64,000 bases of DNA from Paenibacillus sp. KS-LC4 (GCF_036894955.1 NZ_CP145905.1:5975001-6039000), one strand, 5' to 3'; shown: positions 41,143 through 50,613, counted from the stretch's first letter. Made by a program: numbers and translations. Notes: generated by a model from the sequence alone, not told the origin.

Positions 41143-42195
41143 ATGGACGGGCATAGCTTGAGCGCAAGCTTACAGGGCTTCGAACGGCTGGATATGATGG
41201 AGGATGCAACGAGCGGACTCAAAGCGATCATTGCCATTGATCAGACTAGGCTTGGCCCTGCACTGGGTGGCTGCCGTATGTGGATGTACGCGTCAGAGGA
41301 GGCGGCCATTCTCGATGCGCTTCGACTTGCACGAGGCATGACGTATAAATCAGCGCTGGCTGGCATTCCATACGGCGGAGGCAAAGCCGTTATTATCGGC
41401 AACCCTGCCACCGACAAAAGCAGCAGGCTGTTCCGCTCACTCGGACGTTTTATCGAACGACTGAACGGGCGTTATATTACCGGGATGGATTTGGGTACTA
41501 CTCCGCTGGATATGGATGAAATTCTGCATGAAACGCGCCATGTGACCGATGTTACCGGCTCGCTAGGAGCAACTGGCCATTTCACGGCGGAAATGACCGC
41601 CTATGGCGTATATATTGCAATTCGTACATCACTTAAGCAAAAATACGGCTCTGAGCAGTTGCAGCAGCGAACCGTTGCTGTTCAAGGACTTGGCAAGGTA
41701 GGCTTTGCCCTATGCCGCTATTTGCATCAATCAGGCGCACAGCTTATTGTTGCCGATTTGGATAACAGGCTGGTGCAGCTGGCAGCCACGCAATTTGGGG
41801 CTGCACCCGTCGCTGTCGATGTAATCCATAAGCAGCCTTGTGATGTTTTCGCCCCTTGCGCGCTTGGAGGCATTTTGAACGATTTAACCATCCCCGAGCT
41901 TAAGTGCCAGATCGTTGCAGGGGCAGCCAATAACCAGCTGGCTGAGCCACGCCATGATGCTTTGCTGAAGCAGGCGGCCATTCTCTATGCTCCCGATTAC
42001 GCTATTAATGCTGGAGGCATTATCGTAACCGCAGCTGAGCTGGATGGCAGCTCCGCCTCCTATGCCCAAAGTCAGGTCGAACGCATCGGCGATACACTTG
42101 CCTCTATATATGGAAAGTCTGCTGGCACCGCGCCTGGCACGCTGCCGCCAGCTGCGGCCGCAGATGCCATTACGCGCAAGCTGATCGGCCTATAG
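41143..42195 (+). CDS. Leucine/phenylalanine-type amino acid dehydrogenase
   Basis: This 350-residue member of the Glu/Leu/Phe/Val dehydrogenase family reversibly deaminates branched-chain or aromatic amino acids with NAD. The substrate-binding Lys and glycine loop are in GMTYKSALAGIPYGGGKAVIIGNP. DLGTTPLDMDEI follows, then the Rossmann loop TVAVQGLGKVGFALCRYL near residue 180 and ANNQLAEPRHD. It begins MDGHSLSASLQGFERLD with GGGGG before the ATG. Leucine dehydrogenase is the closest fit, but phenylalanine cannot be excluded. Confidence 0.87.
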   Translation: MDGHSLSASLQGFERLDMMEDATSGLKAIIAIDQTRLGPALGGCRMWMYASEEAAILDALRLARGMTYKSALAGIPYGGGKAVIIGNPATDKSSRLFRSLGRFIERLNGRYITGMDLGTTPLDMDEILHETRHVTDVTGSLGATGHFTAEMTAYGVYIAIRTSLKQKYGSEQLQQRTVAVQGLGKVGFALCRYLHQSGAQLIVADLDNRLVQLAATQFGAAPVAVDVIHKQPCDVFAPCALGGILNDLTIPELKCQIVAGAANNQLAEPRHDALLKQAAILYAPDYAINAGGIIVTAAELDGSSASYAQSQVERIGDTLASIYGKSAGTAPGTLPPAAAADAITRKLIGL

Positions 42196-42261
42196 GTATA
42201 CATGCTCATAGGTTCATAACCCCTTATACTTGCTCCTGGTCCTCACAAAGCCATTGATTCC

Positions 42262-42286
42262 AGCCAGCAGCAGCGGGCTGCTGGCT
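42262..42286 (+). terminator. Hairpin after the amino acid dehydrogenase gene
   Basis: AGCCAGCAGC pairs perfectly with GCTGCTGGCT (loop AGCGG) but no U tract follows, so termination is uncertain. Nothing else was seen in 42196-42505. Confidence 0.45.
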
Positions 42287-42505
42287 CAGGCAACAGCAGC
42301 GGAATTATGCCAATACGTGCTTCTTCTTTGTTAGCACCATAATGTGGAAACCAAGGATAGGGCTACTTCGTATAAAATAAAGATGCGGTCACCGCGTCAA
42401 ATGTACATAGTTATTCAGAGCTTCATCACCCACTTATTGCTCCATGACCTTATATGTCTTGCCGGCAACAAGGCAAGCACCATCCGAAGGAGGACTGCAT
42501 TTATT

Positions 42506-44209
42506 TTGAAAAAGCATTTGGCATCCACTATTGTATTTTCCCTGCTGCTCATGGCTGCTTTTCCCGCTATGACGGCCGCCGCAGAAAGCATGAGGCTGTT
42601 TATTAATGGAAGCGCCGTTTCTGCCGCAGGCGAACAGCCTTACAAATCCCAGAATACCGTCATGATCCCGCTGCGCAGCACAGCCGAGCAGCTAGGCTTT
42701 AAAGTGACTTATCAGAAAACAGGCTCCGAAATCGTGCTTGAAGGACAAGAGCTTTCCGTCATTTTCCGCACCGGGAGCAGAACCGCTGTTGTAAATGGCG
42801 AGAAACGCTCATTCGATGCCGTATCCGTTCAAAAGCAGGGACGTACTTATGTACCGCTCGCTTTTTTCGATAAGGCACTCGGGCAGCAAGCTAGCTTTGA
42901 CAGCGGCACGCAGCAAATTTCCATTACGACAGCGCAGTTTGAGGCTGAAGGCTGGATCAAGCGCGTAACTGAGCTGCTAAGCAAAGGAAGCCACCAGAAG
43001 CTGTCGGATGATTATTTTTCCAGTGGTCTCAAGGCACAGCTCTCCGTAACAGCACTCGAGCAAGGATGGGAAAGCATCAAGTCACGAGCAGGCAACTTCG
43101 TTCGCTCAGAGGACATTGCCATAACTGGCACAGCTGGTGAGAAGACTATTATTAAGGCTACCGCAGCGTTTGAGAAAGCCAGCTTTAATCTGACGCTTTA
43201 CGTCAACATGCAGAGCAAGCTGCTGGAAGCCATGATGATTACACCAAAGCCCGTCGATAAGGAAGCCCCCGTTACGATTGTTGAAGAAGAGGTTACTGTC
43301 GGAGAAGGCACTCCTTATGCGCTTGGCGGAACGTTGACTCTGCCGAAAAATGCCTCTGGCCCGCTGACAGCGGTCGTATTGGTTCAAGGCTCTAGCGCGA
43401 CTGATCGCGATGAGGCGGTAAGCGGCTATAAGCCCTTCCGCGATATCGCTTGGGGACTTGCTGAGCAAGGGATTGCCGTACTGCGCTATGACAAACGTAC
43501 ATTTGTGTACGGCAATAGTATGACGAAAGAAGCATTAATGAAAATGACCGTAAAGGAAGAAACCATTGACGACGCCATAGTTGCGGCCAAGCTGCTCAAG
43601 GCGGATAAACGGATTGATGCCTCAAAGGTGTATGTAGTTGGTCATAGTCTTGGCGGTATGCTTGCACCTCGAATTGATGCGGAAGGCGGCGACTTCGCCG
43701 GACTTGTGCTGCTTGCTGGCTCGCCGCGCTCGCTGTGGGAAATCCTCTATGACCAAACTCAGGCTGTTGTTGCCGCTATGGATGATAAAGACCCAGCCAA
43801 GCAGAAGAATACCCAGTTCATTGAAGCCGAATACAAGAGGGCACAAGCACTGGATACGTTGACCGATGCGCAGGCGCAGGCGACGACGATTTTCTCGATT
43901 CCCGCCTACTATTTCAAAGAAATGGATAAACATCCCGCCAGCGAATATGCTGCAAAATTAACGAAGCCTGTGCTTATCCTGCAAGGCAAGGACGATTTCC
44001 AAGTGTATGCGAATAAAGACTATGTGCTGTGGGAGGAACTGTTCAAAGGAAAATCGAATGCTTCCTTCAAGCTGTATCCGGGCCTTAACCACTTTTTCGT
44101 AGATTACAGCGGCGAAGGAGAAGGTACAGTAGCGGAATACAACCATTCTGGCAGCTTCGCTGAAGAGGTTATTACCGATATCGCCAAGTGGCTGAAGCAG
44201 CAGACCTAG
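42506..44209 (+). CDS. Secreted alpha/beta hydrolase with stalk and DUF3887 domains
   Basis: This is about 567 residues. The signal peptide (LKKHLASTIVFSLLLMAAFPAMTAAA) is followed by a copper-amine-oxidase-N-like stalk domain (about residues 32-140; MRLFINGSAVSAAGEQPYKSQNTVMIPLRSTAEQLGF). A DUF3887 domain (about 150-240) and an alpha/beta hydrolase domain (about 255-567) come next. The hydrolase has nucleophile VGHSLGGML, acid GKDDF and His PGLNHFF. It is similar to secreted acyl hydrolases/dienelactone hydrolase-like enzymes of Paenibacillus. The start TTG at 42506 lies 12 bases after AAGGAGG. An open frame from 42344 is unlikely to be coding. Confidence 0.85.
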   Translation: MKKHLASTIVFSLLLMAAFPAMTAAAESMRLFINGSAVSAAGEQPYKSQNTVMIPLRSTAEQLGFKVTYQKTGSEIVLEGQELSVIFRTGSRTAVVNGEKRSFDAVSVQKQGRTYVPLAFFDKALGQQASFDSGTQQISITTAQFEAEGWIKRVTELLSKGSHQKLSDDYFSSGLKAQLSVTALEQGWESIKSRAGNFVRSEDIAITGTAGEKTIIKATAAFEKASFNLTLYVNMQSKLLEAMMITPKPVDKEAPVTIVEEEVTVGEGTPYALGGTLTLPKNASGPLTAVVLVQGSSATDRDEAVSGYKPFRDIAWGLAEQGIAVLRYDKRTFVYGNSMTKEALMKMTVKEETIDDAIVAAKLLKADKRIDASKVYVVGHSLGGMLAPRIDAEGGDFAGLVLLAGSPRSLWEILYDQTQAVVAAMDDKDPAKQKNTQFIEAEYKRAQALDTLTDAQAQATTIFSIPAYYFKEMDKHPASEYAAKLTKPVLILQGKDDFQVYANKDYVLWEELFKGKSNASFKLYPGLNHFFVDYSGEGEGTVAEYNHSGSFAEEVITDIAKWLKQQT

Positions 44210-44234
44210 CCCTCATCTCGCCTCCAATACCAAT

Positions 44235-44298
44235 AACCGCCAGCCTGGACTGTGGAGCTTAATGCTCCCGCGCTGTCCAAGCTGGCGGTTTCTTTTTG
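44235..44298 (+). terminator. Intrinsic terminator
   Basis: AACCGCCAGC pairs with GCTGGCGGTT (10 bp), with inner GGAC/GTCC pairing, then TCTTTTT. Confidence 0.8.
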
Positions 44299-44328
44299 CC
44301 CGATGCCTATTTATTTTTTATGATCCGC

Positions 44329-45336
44329 TCATTCGCCCTTAAGCAGCTTCTCCATAAAATCGAGTCCATTGGATTGTCCCATGGCGAGCGGCCCTACGAT
44401 TTCTGTATTTACGACATAAACATGCCCGTCTTTAACCGCCTTAAGGCTGTTCCATACCGCATTTCCCTCAAGATCCTTCATCGTCAGCTCTGCTGTTCCC
44501 GTATAATCCTCTGCGACAAAAAGATAATCCGGATCGACTTCGCTGACACCTTCCAGATTGATTTCTCCCCAATCCTTCATATCCTTGAACTTGCTGAAGC
44601 CGATACCCTCATAATATGGACTCAGGCGGCTGCCGCCAAAATAATAGAAGCCTTTGCTCCACATCATTACAAACATCGCCTCTTTACCTTGAATACCTGT
44701 ATTTTCAGCCATAGCTGCTACTTCCTTCAGCTTTGCATTATAGCCATCAATATACTGCTTTGCCTTGTCCTCCTCGCCTAAAACCTCCGCAATTTTGACA
44801 ATGGTATCCTGCCAGTCTTCCGTTTGCGTTATGACAACCGTCTTTCCAATCTTCGCAAGCTGCTCATACGTCTTCTCGTCCCCATCAGAAGCAATAATGA
44901 CGTCTGGCTCAAGCGCCATTATCTTCTCCAAATCGACCTCGTCGCCAAGATCTGCAACCGCATCCCCCTGTAGAAATACCTCATATGCCGGAAAAGCTTT
45001 AAGTGATCTATACCCAACGACACCGCTAACTACATCCTGCTCGCCAATTGCGAACAGTTGATCCGCATAAGGGAAATAGGTAACGGCGACCTTCTTCGGC
45101 TTCGCATCAATGACTGTCTCGCCTTTCACATGCGTAATCGTCCTTGGAAAGGCTGCTTCGCTGCCAGCTTGACCAGCACCGCCTTGCTTAGCCTCCTCCA
45201 CAGCCGCATCGCTATTGCCGCCCACTGCTCCGTTAGTCGCTGCATCAGGAGCTGCTTCACTTCCGCAAGCTGAAAGTAAAATCACCAGCAGCAAAATACT
45301 AACCGCGCTTGTTATCCCTTTAAATCTACTAAACAT
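44329..45336 (-). CDS. Iron-siderophore ABC transporter substrate-binding lipoprotein
   Basis: This 335-residue class III periplasmic-binding-type protein is exported and lipid-anchored (LLLVILLSACGSEAAPD, lipidated Cys at about residue 23). The FecB/FhuD-like domain begins PRTITHVKGETVIDAKPKKVAVTYFPYADQLFAIG. The ATG at 45336 has GGGGG seven bases upstream. A near-consensus Fur box lies 30 bp before the start. The AraC-type regulator gene just upstream resembles B. subtilis Btr, which controls a siderophore uptake operon. No permease or ATPase genes are adjacent, so it must use those encoded elsewhere. Confidence 0.9.
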   Translation of the reverse strand: MFSRFKGITSAVSILLLVILLSACGSEAAPDAATNGAVGGNSDAAVEEAKQGGAGQAGSEAAFPRTITHVKGETVIDAKPKKVAVTYFPYADQLFAIGEQDVVSGVVGYRSLKAFPAYEVFLQGDAVADLGDEVDLEKIMALEPDVIIASDGDEKTYEQLAKIGKTVVITQTEDWQDTIVKIAEVLGEEDKAKQYIDGYNAKLKEVAAMAENTGIQGKEAMFVMMWSKGFYYFGGSRLSPYYEGIGFSKFKDMKDWGEINLEGVSEVDPDYLFVAEDYTGTAELTMKDLEGNAVWNSLKAVKDGHVYVVNTEIVGPLAMGQSNGLDFMEKLLKGE

Positions 45337-45365
45337 ACGTAATCCCCCGCCTCTAGCCTCTTTAT

Positions 45366-45384
45366 GATAATGATTTTCATTGTC
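45366..45384. promoter_or_regulatory. Fur box
   Basis: GATAATGATTTTCATTGTC matches the 19-bp Fur consensus at 16 of 19 positions, between the AraC gene and the siderophore-binding lipoprotein gene. Confidence 0.85.
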
Positions 45385-45429
45385 GTCCAAATTATAAACA
45401 ATGAACGGGCGAGATGAAATAGACGATTG

Positions 45430-46269
45430 TTAAAAGTCAGGTGGATTATTTCCTAAGCTTTGCCGAAACATACTCGGTGAACAACCGCTATGCTTTCGAA
45501 ACAGACGACTAAAATAATGGGCATCCTCATAACCGACGTTGCGTGCGACGCTGCTGACCGAGCAGTTGCTCGTCGTAAGCAAATACTTGGCGCGTTTCAT
45601 GCGATGCTCGATAAGATAGTCGATTGGAGAACGACCCGAATACTTGTGGAAGGCGTACGCAAATTGCTTTTTTCCCATGCTGTGCAACTCGGCGAGTCCT
45701 GCTGCGGTTAGCGGCTCCATATAATGGTGATGGATATAATCCAGCGCCTGCTCCACCATTTTGCCATTCTCGTTAGTGCTGTGACTGCGCACGCTCACCA
45801 ACCACTCATTCATAATGCTGTAGAAAAGCTCCTTCTCCCGCAGCATATTCATCTGGCCAGCAAGCGCCGATACTTCACAGAGCCGTTGCAGCAGCTCCAC
45901 CATGCGGGTATTGCTGCCATACTCTGACAAGTAGTGCGTTTCCGCATAATGGATTTTTCCGGCTGAAAGGTCGGGGAGGGTGCTGCGATAATGAATAAGC
46001 ACAAATTGAAAATCCTCTGCTTCCGCCACCTCTAGCTTCAGCAGCATGCCCGCGCCGCCATGAACGACACTGCCCGGCGCAACCTCATAGGCTGTGCCGT
46101 TAAATTCAAATATCGCATGCCCTCTTAAGGCAAAAACAAACCCCGAGAAGCGCGTAGGATACGTTGTTGTATGGCTGTGGTAAATGCCCGGCGCTATCGT
46201 ATTCATATAGACGCCTTCAATAGTAATCATGCCCCTGGCGAGCTGCCCAGCCAGCATGTTGTAATCCAT
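45430..46269 (-). CDS. AraC-family transcriptional regulator (Btr-like)
   Basis: This is a 279-residue regulator. A cupin-like sensing domain spans about residues 20-140. Two C-terminal helix-turn-helix units span about 170-275 (LTAAGLAELHSMGKKQFAYAFHKYSGRSPIDYL, SVSSVARNVGYEDAHYFSRLFRKHSGCSPSMFR). The ATG overlaps the stop of the DUF1697 gene (TGATG), so they are coupled; a GTG one codon earlier is also possible. Its place next to a Fur-controlled siderophore receptor suggests it activates iron uptake when the ferric siderophore is bound. Confidence 0.88.
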   Translation of the reverse strand: MDYNMLAGQLARGMITIEGVYMNTIAPGIYHSHTTTYPTRFSGFVFALRGHAIFEFNGTAYEVAPGSVVHGGAGMLLKLEVAEAEDFQFVLIHYRSTLPDLSAGKIHYAETHYLSEYGSNTRMVELLQRLCEVSALAGQMNMLREKELFYSIMNEWLVSVRSHSTNENGKMVEQALDYIHHHYMEPLTAAGLAELHSMGKKQFAYAFHKYSGRSPIDYLIEHRMKRAKYLLTTSNCSVSSVARNVGYEDAHYFSRLFRKHSGCSPSMFRQSLGNNPPDF

Positions 46270-46826
46270 CACGATTGCCGTTCCTCCATGCTGGCCGCGA
46301 GGCTAAGCAGCTTGTTCATCGTCTGCCAGTTGCGCGAGGTGGCGGCCACACCTAGCTTTTTCTCCAGTAAATTATTCGAGAACATCGACTTGCGCACGCT
46401 TTGGCGGCAATAAATATACACTTCGCTATCATGCAGGCGGTAGTCGTCCACCTCGCTGCTGCATGCGAGCAGCCGCTGCTTGCCTTCTTCGGTAGGTGTG
46501 TCCGCCAGCAGCGCGACATAAATATTTTCACCAGCCTGTAGCTGGGCTGCATCAAAGGGGCTGCGCGCGACAATCGCCGCCAGCTCGGTGTTGGTACGTA
46601 TGACGACGGGAACGTCGAATCCGAACACCGCCATTATTTCCTGCTGAATGTGCAGGCGCAGCAAATCCGCAGGCGCTTCCGATTCGAAGAGCACATTGCC
46701 GCTTTGAATATACGTTTTCACCTGCTGCAAGCCAAGCTGCTCAAACATCCGCTGCAAATCCTGCATTTTAATGATTTTATGCCCGCCGACATTAATGCCG
46801 CGGAGCAATGCTATATAAATGGCCAT
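46269..46826 (-). CDS. DUF1697 family protein
   Basis: This 185-residue protein begins MAIYIALLRGINVGGHKIIKMQDLQRMFEQLGLQQVKTYIQSGNVLFES, the diagnostic N-terminus of DUF1697. It ends with the conserved RNWQTMNKLLSLA segment. The family is widespread and its biochemical role is unknown. Its stop overlaps the start of the AraC regulator gene, so the two are cotranscribed, probably without functional meaning. Confidence 0.9.
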   Translation of the reverse strand: MAIYIALLRGINVGGHKIIKMQDLQRMFEQLGLQQVKTYIQSGNVLFESEAPADLLRLHIQQEIMAVFGFDVPVVIRTNTELAAIVARSPFDAAQLQAGENIYVALLADTPTEEGKQRLLACSSEVDDYRLHDSEVYIYCRQSVRKSMFSNNLLEKKLGVAATSRNWQTMNKLLSLAASMEERQS

Positions 46827-47067
46827 TCAACAGCACCTGCCCTCTTCTCAATAATCCTAAGTATAGCATGTACACCCCTACGCGCGAACGCTGCTGCAGT
46901 TGTGCTAAAATAGAAATAAACCTACAGATACATACGGGCAAGGTAAAACGGCTTTTGCCGTCCTCTGGCGGCGCGGCGCGTTTCAGTCCGAGAAATATAA
47001 GCCTATTTATATGTGTAAGCTTATAAATTCTTATATTTTGAAATAGAGGAAAAAGGAGCATGGAAGC

Positions 47068-48300
47068 ATGAAACAAGAACTGATGGAGCGCTTTATTTCT
47101 TATGTGAAAGTGAATACGCAATCAGATGACCGCAGCGAAAGCTGTCCGACGACACCGGGGCAGCTGGTGCTTGCCAACCAGTTGATCGAAGAGCTCATGA
47201 AGATCGGCATGGAGGAGGTTAGCGTCGATGAGAACGGCTATGTGATGGCTACACTGCCTGCCAATACCGACAAAACCGTTCCGACAATCGGCTTTCTCGC
47301 CCATATCGATACTGCACTAGACTTCACTGGTGAAAACGTTAAGCCGCAAGTGGTCGATAACTATGACGGCGGTGACATTGTTCTCAACGAAGCACTGTCT
47401 ATTGTTTTGTCGCCAACCGCTTCACCAGAGCTGAGCCAGTACGTTGGACATACGCTGATTACAACAGATGGCACCACGCTGCTGGGCGCCGACAACAAAG
47501 CGGGCATTGCCGAAATTATGACGGCGATGGTGTATTTGATTCAGCATCCTGAAATAAAGCATGGCAAAATCCGCGTCGCCTTTACGCCGGATGAGGAAAT
47601 CGGTCGTGGGCCGCATCGCTTCGACGTTGCCGCCTTCGGTGCAGATTATGCCTATACGATGGACGGCGGGCCGCTTGGAGAGCTGCAATACGAGAGCTTT
47701 AATGCGGCTGCTGCCCACATTATTTGCAAAGGCACGAACGTGCACCCCGGCACAGCCAAAGGAAAAATGGTTCATTCGGCGAAAATCGCTATGGAATTGC
47801 ACAGTCAGCTTCCCGCTGAGGAGGCACCGGAATTTACGGAGGGCTACGAAGGCTTTTATCATTTGACTCAAATGAGCGGCGATGTGGAGCAGTCCGAGCT
47901 GCGTTATATTATTCGTGATTTTGATCGAGCAGCCTTTGCGGGCCGCAAGCAGAAGCTTACGGACATCGTCAGCGGGCTTAAGCACAAATATGGCGAGGCC
48001 AGTGTAGAGCTCAGCATTCGCGATCAGTATTTTAATATGCGTGATAAAATCGAGCCCGTTATCGGCATCGTCAATCAGGCTAAGCTGGCGATGGAGAACC
48101 TCGGCATTAAGCCAGATATAAAGCCGATTCGCGGCGGTACCGATGGCTCGCAGCTATCTTATATGGGGCTTCCTACACCTAATGTGTTCACAGGTGGCGA
48201 GAACTATCATGGCCGTTACGAATACGCATCGGTAGACAATATGCTGAAAGCCGTTCAGGTCATCGTGGAAATTGTCAAGCTGGCGGAAGCAGACGCTTGA
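47068..48300 (+). CDS. pepT: Peptidase T (tripeptide aminopeptidase)
   Basis: This 410-residue M20B metallopeptidase removes the N-terminal residue from tripeptides in the cytoplasm. Two-zinc site residues are seen in GFLAHIDTALDF, TLLGADNKAG and TPDEEIGRGPHRFD. The later motif PIRGGTDGSQLSYMGLPTPNVFTGG is also present. AAAGGAG lies nine bases before the ATG. It is a single gene ending in a run of GCTTGA hexamers and then a terminator. Confidence 0.94.
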   Translation: MKQELMERFISYVKVNTQSDDRSESCPTTPGQLVLANQLIEELMKIGMEEVSVDENGYVMATLPANTDKTVPTIGFLAHIDTALDFTGENVKPQVVDNYDGGDIVLNEALSIVLSPTASPELSQYVGHTLITTDGTTLLGADNKAGIAEIMTAMVYLIQHPEIKHGKIRVAFTPDEEIGRGPHRFDVAAFGADYAYTMDGGPLGELQYESFNAAAAHIICKGTNVHPGTAKGKMVHSAKIAMELHSQLPAEEAPEFTEGYEGFYHLTQMSGDVEQSELRYIIRDFDRAAFAGRKQKLTDIVSGLKHKYGEASVELSIRDQYFNMRDKIEPVIGIVNQAKLAMENLGIKPDIKPIRGGTDGSQLSYMGLPTPNVFTGGENYHGRYEYASVDNMLKAVQVIVEIVKLAEADA

Positions 48301-48340
48301 GCTTGAGCTTGAGCTTAAACTTGAGCTTCTGCCTGAGCTT
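48295..48340 (+). repeat. GCTTGA hexamer run at the pepT 3' end
   Basis: Four or more GCTTGA copies (some diverged) start within the last codons of pepT and include its stop codon TGA. Confidence 0.7.
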
Positions 48341-48381
48341 ATTGGAGCAAACACAGCGCACATTATGACTTTTACAAGCAA

Positions 48382-48426
48382 AAGAACCTTCGCTCTACAC
48401 CGAATACGGGGTAGTCGAAGGTTCTT
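48382..48426. terminator. Bidirectional terminator between pepT and the flavin reductase gene
   Basis: AAGAACCTTCG pairs perfectly with CGAAGGTTCTT (11 bp), with an inner CTAC/GTAG stem. The minus-strand exit reads TTTTGC. Confidence 0.75.
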
Positions 48427-48433
48427 AATTCTA

Positions 48434-49057
48434 TCACGAGGTCGGACGATCAATGGAGAAACGTTCGCCGAGTCCTGCATAATCGCTGCCGGCAAGTCTC
48501 GCTATTGGTGCTAGCTGGTCAGCGTCAATATAACCCCGTTCATCGTAAACCGTCTCATCCAGATGATAGAATACCACCTTGCCGATTAGCAAATCGCAGG
48601 CTGGCGCATCGTCTGTTCCACCGAGCGGAATCGCCTTCTCCAGCACGCATTCCATCCGAATTTTCGCTTCAGCTACACCAGGTACGGCGATCCGAACGCT
48701 TGGAACAGGCGTAAGTCCTGCTGCTGCGACCTCGCTTTCCTCTGGTGGAAGATTTGCCGCCGTCACGTTCAACTGTTCAATATACGATTGGTCGGCAATA
48801 TGCACGACGAATGCGCCTGATTCAATCGCATTGCGGGCGGTATCCTTCTGCTGACCGCCCTGCTTCCGCTGTACCGAAACCGATAACAGCGGCGGATTAG
48901 ACGATACAACATTGAAGTAGCTATACGGCGCAGCATTGAGCACGCCTTCTGACGACAGCGTCGTCACAAAAGCAATCGGCCGCGGTATAATGCTGCCCGA
49001 AAGCAGCTTATAATTGTCGCGGGCCGAGCGCTCCGACGGATCAATGGTTACCATCAT
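48434..49057 (-). CDS. Flavin reductase family protein (FMN-binding split barrel)
   Basis: This is about 207 residues, with the split beta-barrel that binds FMN: YKLLSGSIIPRPIAFVTTLSSEGVLNAAPYSYFNVVSSNPPLLSVSV. This family includes flavin:NAD(P)H reductases and nitroreductase-like proteins. Several ATGs (49063, 49057, 49054) overlap the stop of the MhqD-like gene, giving tight coupling. It is the last gene of the quinone-stress operon and may supply reduced flavin or reduce the quinone. Confidence 0.87.
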   Translation of the reverse strand: MMVTIDPSERSARDNYKLLSGSIIPRPIAFVTTLSSEGVLNAAPYSYFNVVSSNPPLLSVSVQRKQGGQQKDTARNAIESGAFVVHIADQSYIEQLNVTAANLPPEESEVAAAGLTPVPSVRIAVPGVAEAKIRMECVLEKAIPLGGTDDAPACDLLIGKVVFYHLDETVYDERGYIDADQLAPIARLAGSDYAGLGERFSIDRPTS

Positions 49058-49665
49058 GGACATATAACCTTGGCATACCAAGCTGCGGCTGCATCGACTT
49101 CACTGCCCGTTAGCTGATGGCCATAGTTTTCCCAATGTACGCTAACCGCTGCTCCTGCGCCGGACAGCATCGTTTGCAGCTCCTCCGTCTCCTGCGGCGG
49201 GCACATCTGATCATTGCGGCCTGCTCCGATGAAACAGGAAATACCGGTCATATCGGGAAGCTCGACGCTGCGAAGCGGTACCATCGGGTGATGTAAAATC
49301 GCGCCGCGAAAGGCATCCTTGTAATGAAACATCAGGCTGCCAGCTATGTTGGCGCCATTGGAGTAGCCGATGGCGACGAGGTTTTCACGATCAAAGCCAT
49401 AGTCAACGGCAGCCTGGTCCAGAAAATCATGCAGCTCCTTCGTACGAAGCACCAAATCCTCCTCGTCAAACACACCTTCGGCGAGTCTGCGGAAATAGCG
49501 GGACATCCCATTTTCCAATACGTTTCCTCTTATGCTTAGCACCGATGCTCTAGGATCAATCCGGCCAGCCAGCGGCAGCAAATCTCGTTCTGTTCCTCCA
49601 GTACCGTGCAGCAGCACCAAAACTGGCGCCGCTGCATTCGTTCCTTGCTGATAAATATGCTTCAT
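49054..49665 (-). CDS. Carboxylesterase/phospholipase, MhqD-like
   Basis: This 203-residue alpha/beta hydrolase has VLLHGTGGTERDLLPLAG, the nucleophile elbow IGYSNGANIAGS, the acid in GAGRNDQMCPPQE and His in ENYGHQLTG. It matches MhqD of the B. subtilis mhqNOD operon, induced by methylhydroquinone and catechol. AAGGGG lies eight bases before the ATG at 49665. It sits directly after the dioxygenase gene (18 bp) and overlaps the flavin reductase gene. Confidence 0.88.
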   Translation of the reverse strand: MKHIYQQGTNAAAPVLVLLHGTGGTERDLLPLAGRIDPRASVLSIRGNVLENGMSRYFRRLAEGVFDEEDLVLRTKELHDFLDQAAVDYGFDRENLVAIGYSNGANIAGSLMFHYKDAFRGAILHHPMVPLRSVELPDMTGISCFIGAGRNDQMCPPQETEELQTMLSGAGAAVSVHWENYGHQLTGSEVDAAAAWYAKVICP

Positions 49666-49683
49666 TGTCCATTCCCCTTTCAC

Positions 49684-50613
49684 TTACGGTAATTGGATAG
49701 GCGGCAGCAGCCGCACAATGTCCTCACGATGCTGTTCATACCATTCTGGCAGCATCAATTTTTCACCAAGATGTTCCGGCTCCTCATCACGAGCAAAGCC
49801 TGGAGGATCTGTCGCAATCTCGAATAATATGCCGCCCTCTTCGCGGAAATAAATTGCATGGAAATATTGTCTGTCAATTATTGGTGTAGGTTGGTAGCCA
49901 TTTGTCTCTACATGGCTTCTCCAAAGGGCATGCTCTGCATCATCTTTGGCGCGCCATGCAATATGATGCACCGTACCGGAACCGCCATGGCCAGGCTCGA
50001 CTCGCTCAATCGGAAGATCAATGATATTGCCAAGGTCAGCCGATGATCTGAAACGTGCATAACCAGCATCCTCACCGATTTTGCTCAGTCCCATTACCTC
50101 TTCCAGTAAACGGAACGTTTGTTGTGGAGCAGAGCTGTACAAAATCGCACCGCCAAAGCCTTTAATGGCTTTGTCTGTCGGTACCCCAGCATAAGACCAG
50201 TCGCTCAGCGGGCCTTCCTCCCTAGCTACAAGCTCAAGCTGCAAGCCATCAGGGTCAACGAATTGTACATACGACTCGCCAAACCGCTGCGTTTCGGTAA
50301 ATGGCACTTCATATTTTGTCAAACGCTCTTTCCAAAAATCCAGCGCTCCCACAGGAACAACATAAGTGGTTACCCCAACCTGTCCTCCGCCAATCACACC
50401 TTTACGACCGTGTGCGAATGGGAAGAAGGTCATGATCGTGCCTGGGCTGCCAGCTTGATCTCCGAAATACAGATGATACACTTCCGGGGCATCGAAATTG
50501 ATTGTTTTTTTCACGAGCCGCTGGGCAAGTACGCCCGCATAGAAAGTAACCGTTGCTTGTGCATTAGATACGAAAGCTGTAATGTGGTGAATGCCTGCTG
50601 TTTGTTGTGTCAT
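49684..50613 (-). CDS. Ring-cleaving dioxygenase of the glyoxalase superfamily, MhqO/MhqA-like
   Basis: This 309-residue protein has two VOC (glyoxalase) modules. The first has TAGIHHITAFVSNAQATVTFYAGVLAQRLVKKTINFD and the second TVHHIAWRAKDDAEHALW. Metal ligands are His in GIHHIT and VHHIAW, with Glu in LLFEIATDPPGF. MhqO/MhqA-type enzymes cleave or detoxify hydroquinones. AGAGGAG precedes the ATG. An operator (50650-50665) that matches one before the adjacent MarR gene suggests MhqR control. Confidence 0.9.
   Translation of the reverse strand: MTQQTAGIHHITAFVSNAQATVTFYAGVLAQRLVKKTINFDAPEVYHLYFGDQAGSPGTIMTFFPFAHGRKGVIGGGQVGVTTYVVPVGALDFWKERLTKYEVPFTETQRFGESYVQFVDPDGLQLELVAREEGPLSDWSYAGVPTDKAIKGFGGAILYSSAPQQTFRLLEEVMGLSKIGEDAGYARFRSSADLGNIIDLPIERVEPGHGGSGTVHHIAWRAKDDAEHALWRSHVETNGYQPTPIIDRQYFHAIYFREEGGILFEIATDPPGFARDEEPEHLGEKLMLPEWYEQHREDIVRLLPPIQLP

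Noticed and set aside
42344..42505. N-terminal extension of the secreted hydrolase
   Set aside because: The signal peptide and AAGGAGG site fit the TTG at 42506; the extension would bury the signal sequence.
48295..48340. GCTTGA repeats as an attachment site
   Set aside because: Short degenerate hexamers at a gene end with no integrase, tRNA or second copy nearby.
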